From positions 8,370,001 through 8,434,000 of the forward strand of contig CM056874.1 in the NCBI GenBank assembly GCA_029876055.1: a DNA stretch of 64,000 nucleotides, in the 5' to 3' direction. Positions 54,918-64,000 of the stretch are shown piece after piece (position 1 is the first letter of the stretch; each line of letters opens with the position of its first letter). A model generated the notes under the pieces. The model saw only the letters and a program-made list of their open reading frames with translations. It made no database searches and was not told where the DNA came from. This stretch comes from Madurella fahalii. Taxonomy: Eukaryota; Ascomycota; Sordariomycetes; Sordariales. The position numbers and the translations under genes are program-made.

Positions 54918-57900
54918 AGTGGCTGTCTCGTCTCGTGGGGATCAGAAGCCGAGCTTCGGGCGCAGCTCGGTGTTAGTGCCTGAGAGGAGAAGTTTGTGAA
55001 TTGCTCCAACGCGGAACCCGTTTGACGAGCCGCTCGCAACGCGGCCGCCGGGATATCAACACAACTATGATTCTTGCAGTGGCCTGTGCCTGGACCAAGG
55101 GAGCCAAGTCTTGGTGAGCATGGATGCATCGCTCCCCTGGGACAGCCTGAAATGCTGCGCGGCTACAGGGCCGCAAATCAGCTTTCGGCAGTTGACCACG
55201 GGCCCGCGGGCCACGGCACTGGAGGCTTGACACTTTTCACCAACAGAAAAAAAAACAGCCTCGTCGGGGCGCGTTTGCGACTTTCCACCTTTCCCCTTGA
55301 CGGACTCCTTGTGTTTGCTGTGATGGAAGCAAGTGTCGCCGTCTCAAACGTTAGTGGGCCCGCCCGCACGGGGTCGTGTTTGGGATTGCCCCGTTAGCAG
55401 GCCGAGGCCCTGTTTCATCTCAGCTTTGCTCGCTACACAACATACAAGGGCTCAAGGGCTCTTACGCCGCCCTAAATGAAAAGGGCGGCGACCTTAAGGC
55501 TGAATATTGCAGGCATTCGAAGATGGGACGTCGAAACCGGGCGCGTACTGGTGAGGCCCAGTTGTTCTAGTATGGGTGGATTTGAAAAGGGGGGAGAGGG
55601 GCGGCTGTTCCGGAGCAATGGCGGCGTCGCCTTGCGGGTGGGGGAAAGTGGATACGGCCGAAACGTTCCTCGCCTCTTCTCGACTCATGCTTCTCGTGGC
55701 TCTCGACGTATCGAAGGTATACACTTGAGCTTCCATCGGCAAAAGCGGCTGGCTTCCCCTGCTGGATCTGCGCGAGCGTCTTCGATGGGTGCATCAACAC
55801 TGCGGGGCCAACCAATGCTGGGTCGGCGAGGTGTCGTCCCATTCGTCGTCAAAGTTTCCAAACATTTGCGGGATGGCAGGATCGCAGCAGAGATGCTGCG
55901 TCCTCATGCGGCTGCTTGGATGTGCTTCCAGCGCCCTGTTGCAGTAAGATCCCCGGTGGGGTTGGGCCGAGCCGCAGATTCGCCAGCATTGGCAATCCGC
56001 CGTGCCGCACCCCGCGATGCCGCACCAACGGGTACTACCCGGGGCTGCTCGCCTCCAGACCCTAGCATCATCGGGGCATGGTGAGACTCGCATGTCCGAA
56101 TTTCTGTGGTCAGGTCCCCTGGGCCCACACAGGCTTCGGCGGCTGCTCAGTGAGGAAGAGTTCGGTCACTCAGCCTTGTTGACCAACCCCAAACTTGCGC
56201 CGCTGCTCCATATCCCTTTCCTATGTTGATGTGCAAGTAAGAACATTGGGATGCAAAATGGATTACGACGGCGAAGCAGTATATGCCACACAACGCTAGT
56301 AACGACTTGAAGTTCTACTGTCCTATCGAGTCCCGCCACAGCGGCAAAGGGATCGAAGCACTCGAAGCACACGAAGCACACGAAGCACACGAAGCAGCGC
56401 GTCACGTCTGCCGCCCGTCTGTTCCTGACATGTAATGCGCGGGTAGCGGCACGCAAGCGAGTACGTCTTTCCATGGGCATGGCGTGGAGGCCCGCTGAGG
56501 ATCTCTGACGTCCTGCATGGTTGGTCCCCACAACGTGCTTCGACTTGAGGCTAACCAGGTATACGTAGTAACAGTACTGAACTGTACTACCTCCTGAATG
56601 TACCCTGCAGCTTAGCTCCCGAACGATCGTCAACCGCGCGACCCCGAAGCTACCCCAAGCTCGCCGTCCCCTGAACTTTGGCGCAGGGTGCATGGGCTTG
56701 CTGCTCAGCGAGGCGGCCAGATATTAAACCGCCAGATTGTTTGTCGCCGAGTTTCCTGGCCCCTCAGTCCTCATCTTGATGACCCGACGACTTCCCTTCA
56801 TTCCATTCATCGTATTCCCTTTCCCGGCCTTGGAAGCAGCTGTTGAGCAGAGCTCTGGTAGTTTGCCTTACGCTTTGATTCCACATCTTCTCTTCTTCTA
56901 GTATATACTTAATACCTTTGTTGCCCGCTCCAGCTTCGATTCGTTCCCAGATTATTTTTCATTAGACTCGGTCTAGACAGCGCCAAAACTTCACCTCGTC
57001 CCTCTATCATCCAATTGCCGCCCACATCACTTTGACGAACGGTGCATGTGGCTTTGAGCCGACCGCGCGCATCACCAGCGATTTTCTGCTCCAGCGGACG
57101 GTCACCTCTCGGCATTCTGGATCCGGCATCCCCCCCTTACCGGGCCGCGGTATATCTAGACTAGACCGAGCACGCGCATGAGGTAGTCTTCCAGCCGCTT
57201 GTCGAGATATCACTCCTCATCACCAATCCACGTGGAGGTGAATCTGCATCCCGGACCACAGTACACTACCAACAGCGGGCCTTGTCCTCGTTGACCCACT
57301 GACCCGCCACTCCGACAATCCGACTCTCCACTCCAACTCCAACAAAAAGCCCTTCCCGCTCGGCAATCAAGCCCCGAGCCTGCCGGCCCTCAATTACCAC
57401 TTAGGTACTCCGAGACAAGAGTGATCCGACTGCCGAATCCGGGGGATTTGCAGGACCCAAACCAAGGTGAGCATTTTTCGCGCGTCACTCCCTATTATGG
57501 CTGTGGAACGCCAGGTGCGCCCGAGATGAATCCCGTGAGGGGGGTTGGTCCGCTCTGCCGGGCGTGTTCCAGATACATCCGTCGAGGCAGGCCCGCTGAC
57601 ACTCTGCCTCCAACAGGCCAAGTGCTGCACGTCGCAGCTTCCAGGTCTGGATTTTGATACCCGCGGTTGTCGCGGCAAAACGAAGACTTGTCGAAAAAAA
57701 AAAATCAGGGGAAAAAGCCTGACGTGCACAATCACACACACATTTACTCGGGGTCTTTTTTGTCGGTGACGTCGACGAGACAGCGCACCGGGTCGCTGCT
57801 TGCATCTCTGCATCCCCTTGCAGCACTCCGTGTGTTACGCAGGTGGCCGCAGGGCACATTGCAGGTCCGCGAGGTCCGACGCTGCAGCCCGCTTCGCCCA

Positions 57901-58073
57901 GAAGGTTCTCTTGCCGCCGGGCTTCCTTGATTCGCCAAACAGCGGGTGCTTAAGCCCGTGACAGGTGCAGGCTCGCTACAGTTATTAGTGTGGGCAGCGG
58001 GCTACCAGCGTTGGCCAGGGAAGGACTCGGAGCAGGCCCCAAAATAGCACCCCCCCGGCCGCCCCAAGCAACC
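54918..58073. other. 3.1-kb intergenic region before NAD kinase, no gene recognised
   Basis: Several frames of 60-200 codons occur on both strands but with low-complexity or shadow-like translations. The right-hand part is pyrimidine-rich and probably a long NAD kinase 5' UTR; an AAG|GTGAGC donor-like site at 57467 may start a 5' UTR intron. A 9-bp repeat is at 56354-56398. Confidence 0.4.
56354..56398. repeat. 9-bp tandem repeat CGAAGCACA (5 units)
   Basis: Five adjacent 9-bp units, the three central ones identical. The core cACGAAG is close to the CACGAG core of the arrays at 40-44 kb and shares the 9-bp period. Confidence 0.85.
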
Positions 58074-60081
58074 ATGACCGGCCCAATCTCGTCAATTCAC
58101 CCAAGCCTTAGTCACCCCGCTGACCTCGCGCTCCCACCGCCGCGACAGACCTACATCCCCGATGGAGTTATCAAGCCCTCACCCGCAAACTCCGACACTG
58201 CCCAGAGCTGCAATGGCACTTTCGGACTGATGTCGCCGCACCCGAGCAACGAGGACTCGACCTTGATCTCCGCGGCTCCCGCGTCGAGCCCTGACGTAAC
58301 ACCGGCAACGCCGATATCGACAACAGCCCGAAATGATGACTTTTGCCCCGAACCTGAGCCCACTCTCCCTGTAGCAGGCACCTCGGTGGTCCCGGACTCG
58401 GAATTCTTGCAGCGGGGCGGCCACTCCCACGGTTACCCCCACGGCCACCGCAAGAACGCGCTCTCTATCGAGTCGGTCCCCCGACAAACTATTATGAAAG
58501 CATTGGCTTCGGTGGCACGCAACAACAAGCCCCAGGCCCTGTCGCTCAACGGCATGCTGTCCGCACACAGCGCTCCAAAGAGCGCCGGCAACCGACCCTC
58601 GTCGGCTTCGTCCCAGCAGCTCTGCGACGCCCTGAACGGGCTTGCGCAGGCCCAGAACTCCCGTCCCACTGCCGCCATGACGCCCACCGTTGCGTTCCCG
58701 TCGCTGCAATCGCCGTGCTTCTACCACACCCGCTTCGATGACGCTGTCGATATTGACAAGGTGCTCGAGGAGATCAAGAATGACGAGTGGATGTCGCACT
58801 CGCGCCTGGTGCAGACGGCCACGGGCGTCCGAGAGGTGTCCAAGCAGCTCCAGCGCCGGCCGATCAAGCGCGCCGTCAGAAATGTCATGATTGTGACCAA
58901 GGCCCGCGACAACCAGCTAGTCCTGTTCACGCGCGAACTGGCCCTTTGGCTGCTCAAGACCCCGCGCTATGGCTCCGACCTCGGCGTCAACGTTTACGTG
59001 GACGCCAAGCTACGCCACTCGAAAAGATTCGACGCGCGGGGTATCGTCGACGAGAACCCCCGATTCCACGACATGCTCAAGTACTGGACACCCGATCTGT
59101 GCTGGAGTCAGCCAGAAAAGTTCGACCTAGTACTTACCCTCGGAGGCGACGGCACCGTCCTGTTCACATCATGGCTCTTTCAGCGCATTGTGCCCCCGGT
59201 ATTGTCTTTCAGCTTGGGCAGCCTCGGCTTCCTGACCAGCTTCGAGTTTGAGCGGTACAAGGATCACCTAAACCGCGTCATGGGCGACGATGGTATGCGC
59301 GTGAACCTCCGCATGCGCTTTACCTGCACCGTGTACCGGGACGGACCCATGGGTCATGAGATGGAGGAGGGCGAGCAGTTCGAGGTCCTGAACGAGCTCG
59401 TCATTGACCGCGGGCCGTCGCCTTATGTTTCCAACCTGGAGCTGTACGGCGACAACGAGCTGTTGACTGTGGTCCAGGCCGACGGCTGCATCTTTTCAAC
59501 CCCGACTGGTAAAGTCCCACCCATGCTCTCTTTTGTCCGGCTATTTCTTCCCGTCAATTACTGACAGCCAATGTTCAGGATCCACAGCCTACTCGCTCTC
59601 AGCCGGCGGTTCTCTCGTCCACCCCGACATCCCCGCCATCCTGCTCACGCCCATCTGCCCGCACACGTTGTCCTTCCGCCCCATGGTGCTCTCCGACACG
59701 ATGCTCCTGCGCGTCTCGGTCCCGCGCAACAGCCGGGCCACGGCCTACTGCGCCTTTGACGGCAAGGGCCGCATCGAGCTCAAGCAGGGCGACCACGTCA
59801 CCATCACGGCGTCGCAGTACCCCTTCCCCACGGTCGTCCGCACCGACACGGAGTGGTTCGACAGCGTGTCCCGCACGCTGCGGTGGAACGTGCGTGCCGC
59901 GACGCAAAAGGCGTTTGACGCCACGGGGAACGGGTCGTCGTCGGCGAGTAGCGAGTACGACGGCAAGGAGGACGAGGACGAAGGGTGGGACATTGACACC
60001 GACTCGGCGTGCTATGTCAGCGAGGAGAGCAGCAGCGCTGCGAGCCCCTTGAGGAGGCAGATGAGCCTGTTGGGGATGTAG
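58074..60081 (+). CDS. NAD(+) kinase
   Basis: Exons 58074-59508 and 59579-60081 give 645 residues. ATP-dependent phosphorylation of NAD to NADP is supported by the diacylglycerol-kinase-like fold motifs: TLGGDGTVLF (GGDG near residue 357), LGSLGFLTSF, LNELVIDRG (NE motif) and the Gly-rich TPTGSTAYSLSAGGSLVHP, rebuilt across the intron (G|GA). The roughly 220-residue N-terminal region is Ser/Pro-rich and disordered, and the C-terminus has an acidic Ser-rich tail (YDGKEDEDEGWDIDTD). This size matches the large cytosolic Utr1-type enzymes of filamentous fungi. No mitochondrial presequence is evident. The frame is open upstream but without an ATG. With BNA1 at 2.7-3.4 kb, two steps of NAD metabolism lie in the window, probably by chance. 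Confidence 0.95.
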
Positions 60082-61109
60082 ATTCCTGTCTTTGTTTTGG
60101 ATTAGAGTATCAGCCTCGAAGGTACCGAAACCTGGTGTGGCATCGTCATTGTCGCACGACACTATAAACGTGGGAACGGGACACGCGGGAAATTTTTTAA
60201 ATGGGCGTTGTGGGAGTTCCTTTCGGGATGACGGCCCGACTCTTTAACATTGATACTCTCGTTAGCGGATGGTTTGATCAGGATGATGGGTCTTTGATGT
60301 CATGCAATGTCATCTCACGGATAGAGAGAAAAGACAACTCGTTGGGTCTCGTTTTGCGGCTACCCCGCAGTTTACTGATCCCGTTTCGATCACATTAGGC
60401 CGGGCCCGATCCGATCCATCTTTTAATGTCTGGCTTTGAACCCCTGCTGTTCTGTTCCAATTCCAGTCTTGGGTTGGACGGGGACCACTAGGCAACGGAC
60501 ATAACACGTTTCAGGGCAGATGCGTGATCCAACTTCACATTCTGGCACTAGACCGTCAATCTCCCCTAGAACACCGCTTGAATTCCTAGTGGTAACTGAG
60601 GTATAGTAGCCACCTACGCAAAAACACCTACAGATAGCCCGACCCACCTATCCATTTCCCCAGCCGCTATTCGCCGTCAAACTACTCGAACATATCCCAG
60701 CCGTCCGCCCATCCAAACGTTCCTAGAGGCCCCATCCGCCTTAGATAGGGAGATATCTGACCGGCCAATGGGGGGGGGGAGGGAGGAAAAACATGAGAAC
60801 CCGCCCTCCCCCCATTTCCGATTATAGTTGTATATCCCTTTCCCTTCGTTATCCTCGGTGATATTTCCTGTGACGCGAAACAAACGTCTCGCGCTCAACT
60901 TATACAAGCGCACCCCCAAAATAGCCGTCAAAGAACCGGTGGTCCTCTGAGCGGATCTGGAGAAGGAGGTATATACGAGATGGGCGGCTGGGTATCTGCA
61001 ATGTCATACCACCAACATAACAAAAGAAATAAGAGGATAAAAAAAAAAAAAATTGGAAATCTTGACCGACGTCAATGGTAACGGCGCAAGGGGGTTGGGA
61101 AATTGACTA
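60082..61109. other. convergent intergenic region, no gene seen
   Basis: A 1.0-kb tail-to-tail gap between the NAD kinase and homeobox genes. Contains G-rich/A-rich homopolymer patches near 60770 and 61040. No gene recognised. Confidence 0.45.
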
Positions 61110-63250
61110 TTACCGCCAATTGCCCTGGCTGAGCGAGAGCAACCCCGCCACGGCATCCACATCACCCTTCTTGCTCGGACTGACCTCGCCGCGCATGAAG
61201 CGCTCCACCTCGTCATCGAGCGCCGGCCGAGAGGCTGGGCTGTTGTTTTCCGAGTCTTCATAGATCTCGAGCGGCGACTCGGCACGCTTGCCCCGTCGGG
61301 ACTGGAAACCGCGTGCGGGCGCCGTGTTGGCACGACCGGAAAGGAAGGCCGGACTGCGGGCCTCTTGTAGCGCGTGCCCTACTGTCCGGCGGGGGTGTTT
61401 CTTGTCTAACCTCGACGGGCCGGACGGAAGTGGCCGCCGGCCTGAGGCGCCGCTGTTGGTGGGGGTTGCACGGTGCAGCGAAGCAGCCCTTGGATTTCCG
61501 TCCTCGTCTGGGCTCCAGTTTTCCTTGTCCGAGTCGTTACCCGACAAGGACACCAGCGTGCTGGCTTTGCGCTTGTCAGGAGGTGCGCCGTGATCCCTCT
61601 GATTATGGTGCTTCTGGCTGAGGCCCAGGGTGCTCTCCATTCTCGCTACGCTGCTCGTTGCCCGTCCTAGCTTGGGCTTCTTAGTCATACCTACGCGGGG
61701 TGGCGCCCTGGTCATGGAGGCATTGCGTTTTGCACTACTGCTCTGCTGCAGGGGGCTGCCGCCCGACAAGCTCGTTGACCTCAGTAAGCTGATAGCTGCA
61801 ACGGCCGAGCCGCTGCTCTCATGCTTGGCTTGCACTGTTAGGGCATCCTCGCGGTTCTCTGCGTTGCAGCAGAATTCCCATGCGTGAACATCCCGCGACC
61901 GGCCACGCGTGAGGCGGGGAGGCAGCGGCGCATTGCTCGTAGACAGAGGGTTGGTAAGCATTGAGATGGGGGGCAAAGTGATGGAGGGTGATGCACTGTG
62001 CCGGCGCTGCAAGATCGGTCGGCGTATGGAACCCAGAGACTGCAAGGCGCCCGGGGTTGGAGGTGCAGCGATAGGGCGCGGCGGTGAGGGTATTGAGGGA
62101 ACGACCTCAGCCTTGCCGTCCAACGACGTGGACAGGCGAAACCGCGAGGTTTGAGAGCCGGGGGGCGGCAAGATCGAAGTAGAGACGATAGAGGAAGGGC
62201 AAGAGGACGAGAAGGGACCGAATCTATGAACTATCTTAGCCGAGAAAGAAATTCGCTCTACTAGAAGACACATACCTGGGGGAGTCGTCGCGCACAGGGT
62301 GTGATGGTGTGGAAAGCGAACTCGCGATGTTCCACCGATTGGACAGATAGCCGACCGAGCCGGAAAAGGACCACGAAAGTAGGTGGCGGGCCTCCCCGCC
62401 TGTTCCGTCGTTCGGCGCCGGTGTGGCAGATTCCCGGCCGTCAACTCTTTCCCTCTCCTCCCACGCATTGGATTCGTGTGGTACCAGTGGTACCTGCGGC
62501 ACCACTTGCACCTCTTGCACCTCTTGCACCTCTTGTACTCTCTCGGGCTCGTCGCTAGAAGAAGCGGCAGGGTCCGAATGAAGAGGCGAGGCGGCGCGGT
62601 GCTCGGGTAGCGGCATGTTTTGGCCTGGTGAGAGATTGCTGATTTCGGAGCTGAACGAGCTGTTGTAGAGCACCGGGTCAGACGAGAGGATCTGCATGCC
62701 GCCGTATCTCAGAGCTGCAATCTCCTGGGGCGATAGGGGACGCGATTTTCGCCGATCATTTTGGCGCCTGTTCTGGAACCAGATCTGGGCATGATGTCAG
62801 TGCCAATTCGTCCCTCTTTCGCAGACGCGTCTCGCCGGCCCTTGACTGACCTGCACCTCTTTCTCATTGAGAGAGACGCGTTTAACGATTTCGAGACGCG
62901 CCGCCTTGTCGGGTTTTGGGTTCGCATTGTAGGCCGCTTCGAGGATCGCCTTGTCTTTCGCTCTGTAGGAGGGCGATGGGGGGTCAGTGAAGGAAGCCAA
63001 TTGAGGGTAATTAGGTTACGCGAGGCGCGCGGGGCACTCACGCGGTCCGTTTCCTCTTGCCCTTTGGGTGGCGCTCCCCGTCTGCAGCCGGCGTTGGGAG
63101 GCCTGAGCCGAATCCTGGCGACTGCTGCGAGGCTCCGGGGGGTGCACTGCTGCTCCGAGGGGAGCTCGGCTGCTCGTCGCAGGCGGTGCTGGGTGATGGG
63201 ACAGGAGGGGTGGACGGCGATGGCGAGGGAGACTGTTCTTGGGGCTCCAT
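61110..63250 (-). CDS. homeobox transcription factor (Yox1/Yhp1-like)
   Basis: Exons 63250-63042, 62962-62851, 62784-62276 and 62223-61110 (minus strand) give 647 residues. The homeodomain spans about residues 65-125 across two introns: KRKRTAAKDKAILEAAY, then NPKPDKAARLEIVKRVSL, NEKEVQ and the recognition helix IWFQNRRQNDRRKSRP. The helix-3 WFQNRR core is intact. This resembles fungal Yox1/Yhp1 and Grf10-type regulators of cell-cycle genes and development. The rest is Ser/Pro-rich and disordered, with a short VQE tandem repeat near residues 150-165 encoded by 9-bp DNA units and many Ser-Pro sites consistent with CDK control. The intron after NEKEVQ has a GTCAGT donor. Target genes are unknown. 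Confidence 0.92.
62502..62538. repeat. 9-bp coding minisatellite (VQE repeat) in the homeobox gene
   Basis: About four copies of CACCTCTTG (plus strand) encode tandem Val-Gln-Glu units in the disordered part of the homeobox protein. Confidence 0.8.
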
Positions 63251-64000
63251 GGTCGGCGGATTGATTGAGGCGGGTCCGCGTCAACAGCGCATGCCTCTTC
63301 CACGGCGTCGTTGACAGCTTCCAGCAGTGCTGTAGCGGATGAGAGGACCCAAAGGAAAACGACTGGATGTGGCGAGCGAATTGACTGCCTGCTACGCCAT
63401 GTGCATCCGTGAGAGGAGGGAACGGGGCGCGACGCGAGGCAGGGAACGGCCGTGGAGAGCGTCGAGAGGGGAATCGGTTATGTAGGGAACCGCGATGGTG
63501 CCGCCCACAATCATCTCGAGACCCACGTCGTGTGCCGGTTCCACAGCTGCCCGCGTCTAGCTCTGACCAATCATGCACGCCGGAAGCGCGATCGGCCGTC
63601 CGAATCAGGAAACCAAGTCAACACAGAGGCCAGAGGGAACCTGAGAGACCAGAGAGCGACCAGGGCGACCAGGGCTCAGCCGGGGCGCAACCAGCAAACA
63701 CAATGCCAAGCCGGCCCAAAATTCAAAAAAGCTTCTGCTCCACGCGCACCTCGCACGCTTTACAAGCTTTTGCACGCCGCGCGATCGCCCTCGACGCGAC
63801 TTGCTCTGCCAAATCAGTCCCGAGTTTAAATGGCGGTTAGATTGTGTCTGTGCGTTGCTCTTGCTTCCATCTATCCCTCTCTCTCTCTCATCCTCACCGG
63901 CCATTCTTGGCCGTCTCGTCTCGTTACGACAGCCCACGACTTGGGCCTTTCTCCGTTTCGCTGTCCGCCTCACCGCATTAGCTTCAGCAACTCTTTCTGC
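63251..64000. other. upstream region of the homeobox gene to the window end
   Basis: 750 bp of promoter and 5' UTR. Tandem GCGACCAGG-like units occur near 63655-63675 and a CT microsatellite near 63876-63890. A plus-strand ATG at 63830 opens a frame running off the region, but nothing identifies a gene. Confidence 0.4.

Noticed and set aside
55476..56693. Two overlapping-region frames (202 and 175 codons) upstream of NAD kinase
   Set aside because: Translations are low complexity, run through the tandem repeat in one case, and show no protein family.

Overview
The window is nuclear DNA of a filamentous ascomycete, most likely a sordariomycete close to Sordariales/Chaetomiaceae. This is inferred from GC-rich coding sequence, many short GT-AG introns (about 50-120 nt), no operons, and Pezizomycotina-type families (CFEM-GPCR of the PTH11 type, Zn(II)2Cys6 regulator, heme-thiolate peroxidase, Ctr copper transporter). 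I found 26 protein genes, most with exon joins that keep frame. I recognised no tRNA, rRNA, CRISPR array or intact transposon.

Layout. 0.5-1.05 kb: small secreted cysteine-rich protein. 1.7-6.3 kb: FAHD1-like acylpyruvase, 3-hydroxyanthranilate dioxygenase (kynurenine/NAD pathway), Ctr copper transporter and CoA diphosphatase PCD1. 7.3-25 kb: a long disordered protein, an Erd1-type EXS protein divergent from PEX10, a LYAR-type nucleolar zinc-finger protein, a Bem46-type alpha/beta hydrolase and the NFX1/Fap1-type protein. 25.7-31.0 kb: a full-length ABCA transporter in nine exons. 31.0-34.1 kb: a gene-poor stretch that looks lower in GC, with a few open reading remnants.

34.1-47.5 kb is the accessory part: CFEM-GPCR, cytochrome P450, secreted heme-thiolate peroxidase, small four-TM membrane protein, Zn(II)2Cys6 regulator and a sterol-glucosyltransferase-like enzyme. 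No backbone synthase is present. Three intergenic arrays of a 9-bp-periodic CACGAG motif lie just upstream of the peroxidase, the membrane protein and the glucosyltransferase. Together they suggest a small co-regulated tailoring or detoxification locus, possibly sterol-related; this is a hypothesis.

49.3-64 kb returns to core genes: a disordered proline-rich protein, a secreted Ser/Thr-rich protein, a PP2A activator (Rrd1/PTPA), exosome subunit Rrp46, an NAD kinase and a Yox1/Yhp1-type homeobox protein. Exon coordinates were derived by hand from splice consensus and reading frame, so individual junctions, especially first exons, may be off.
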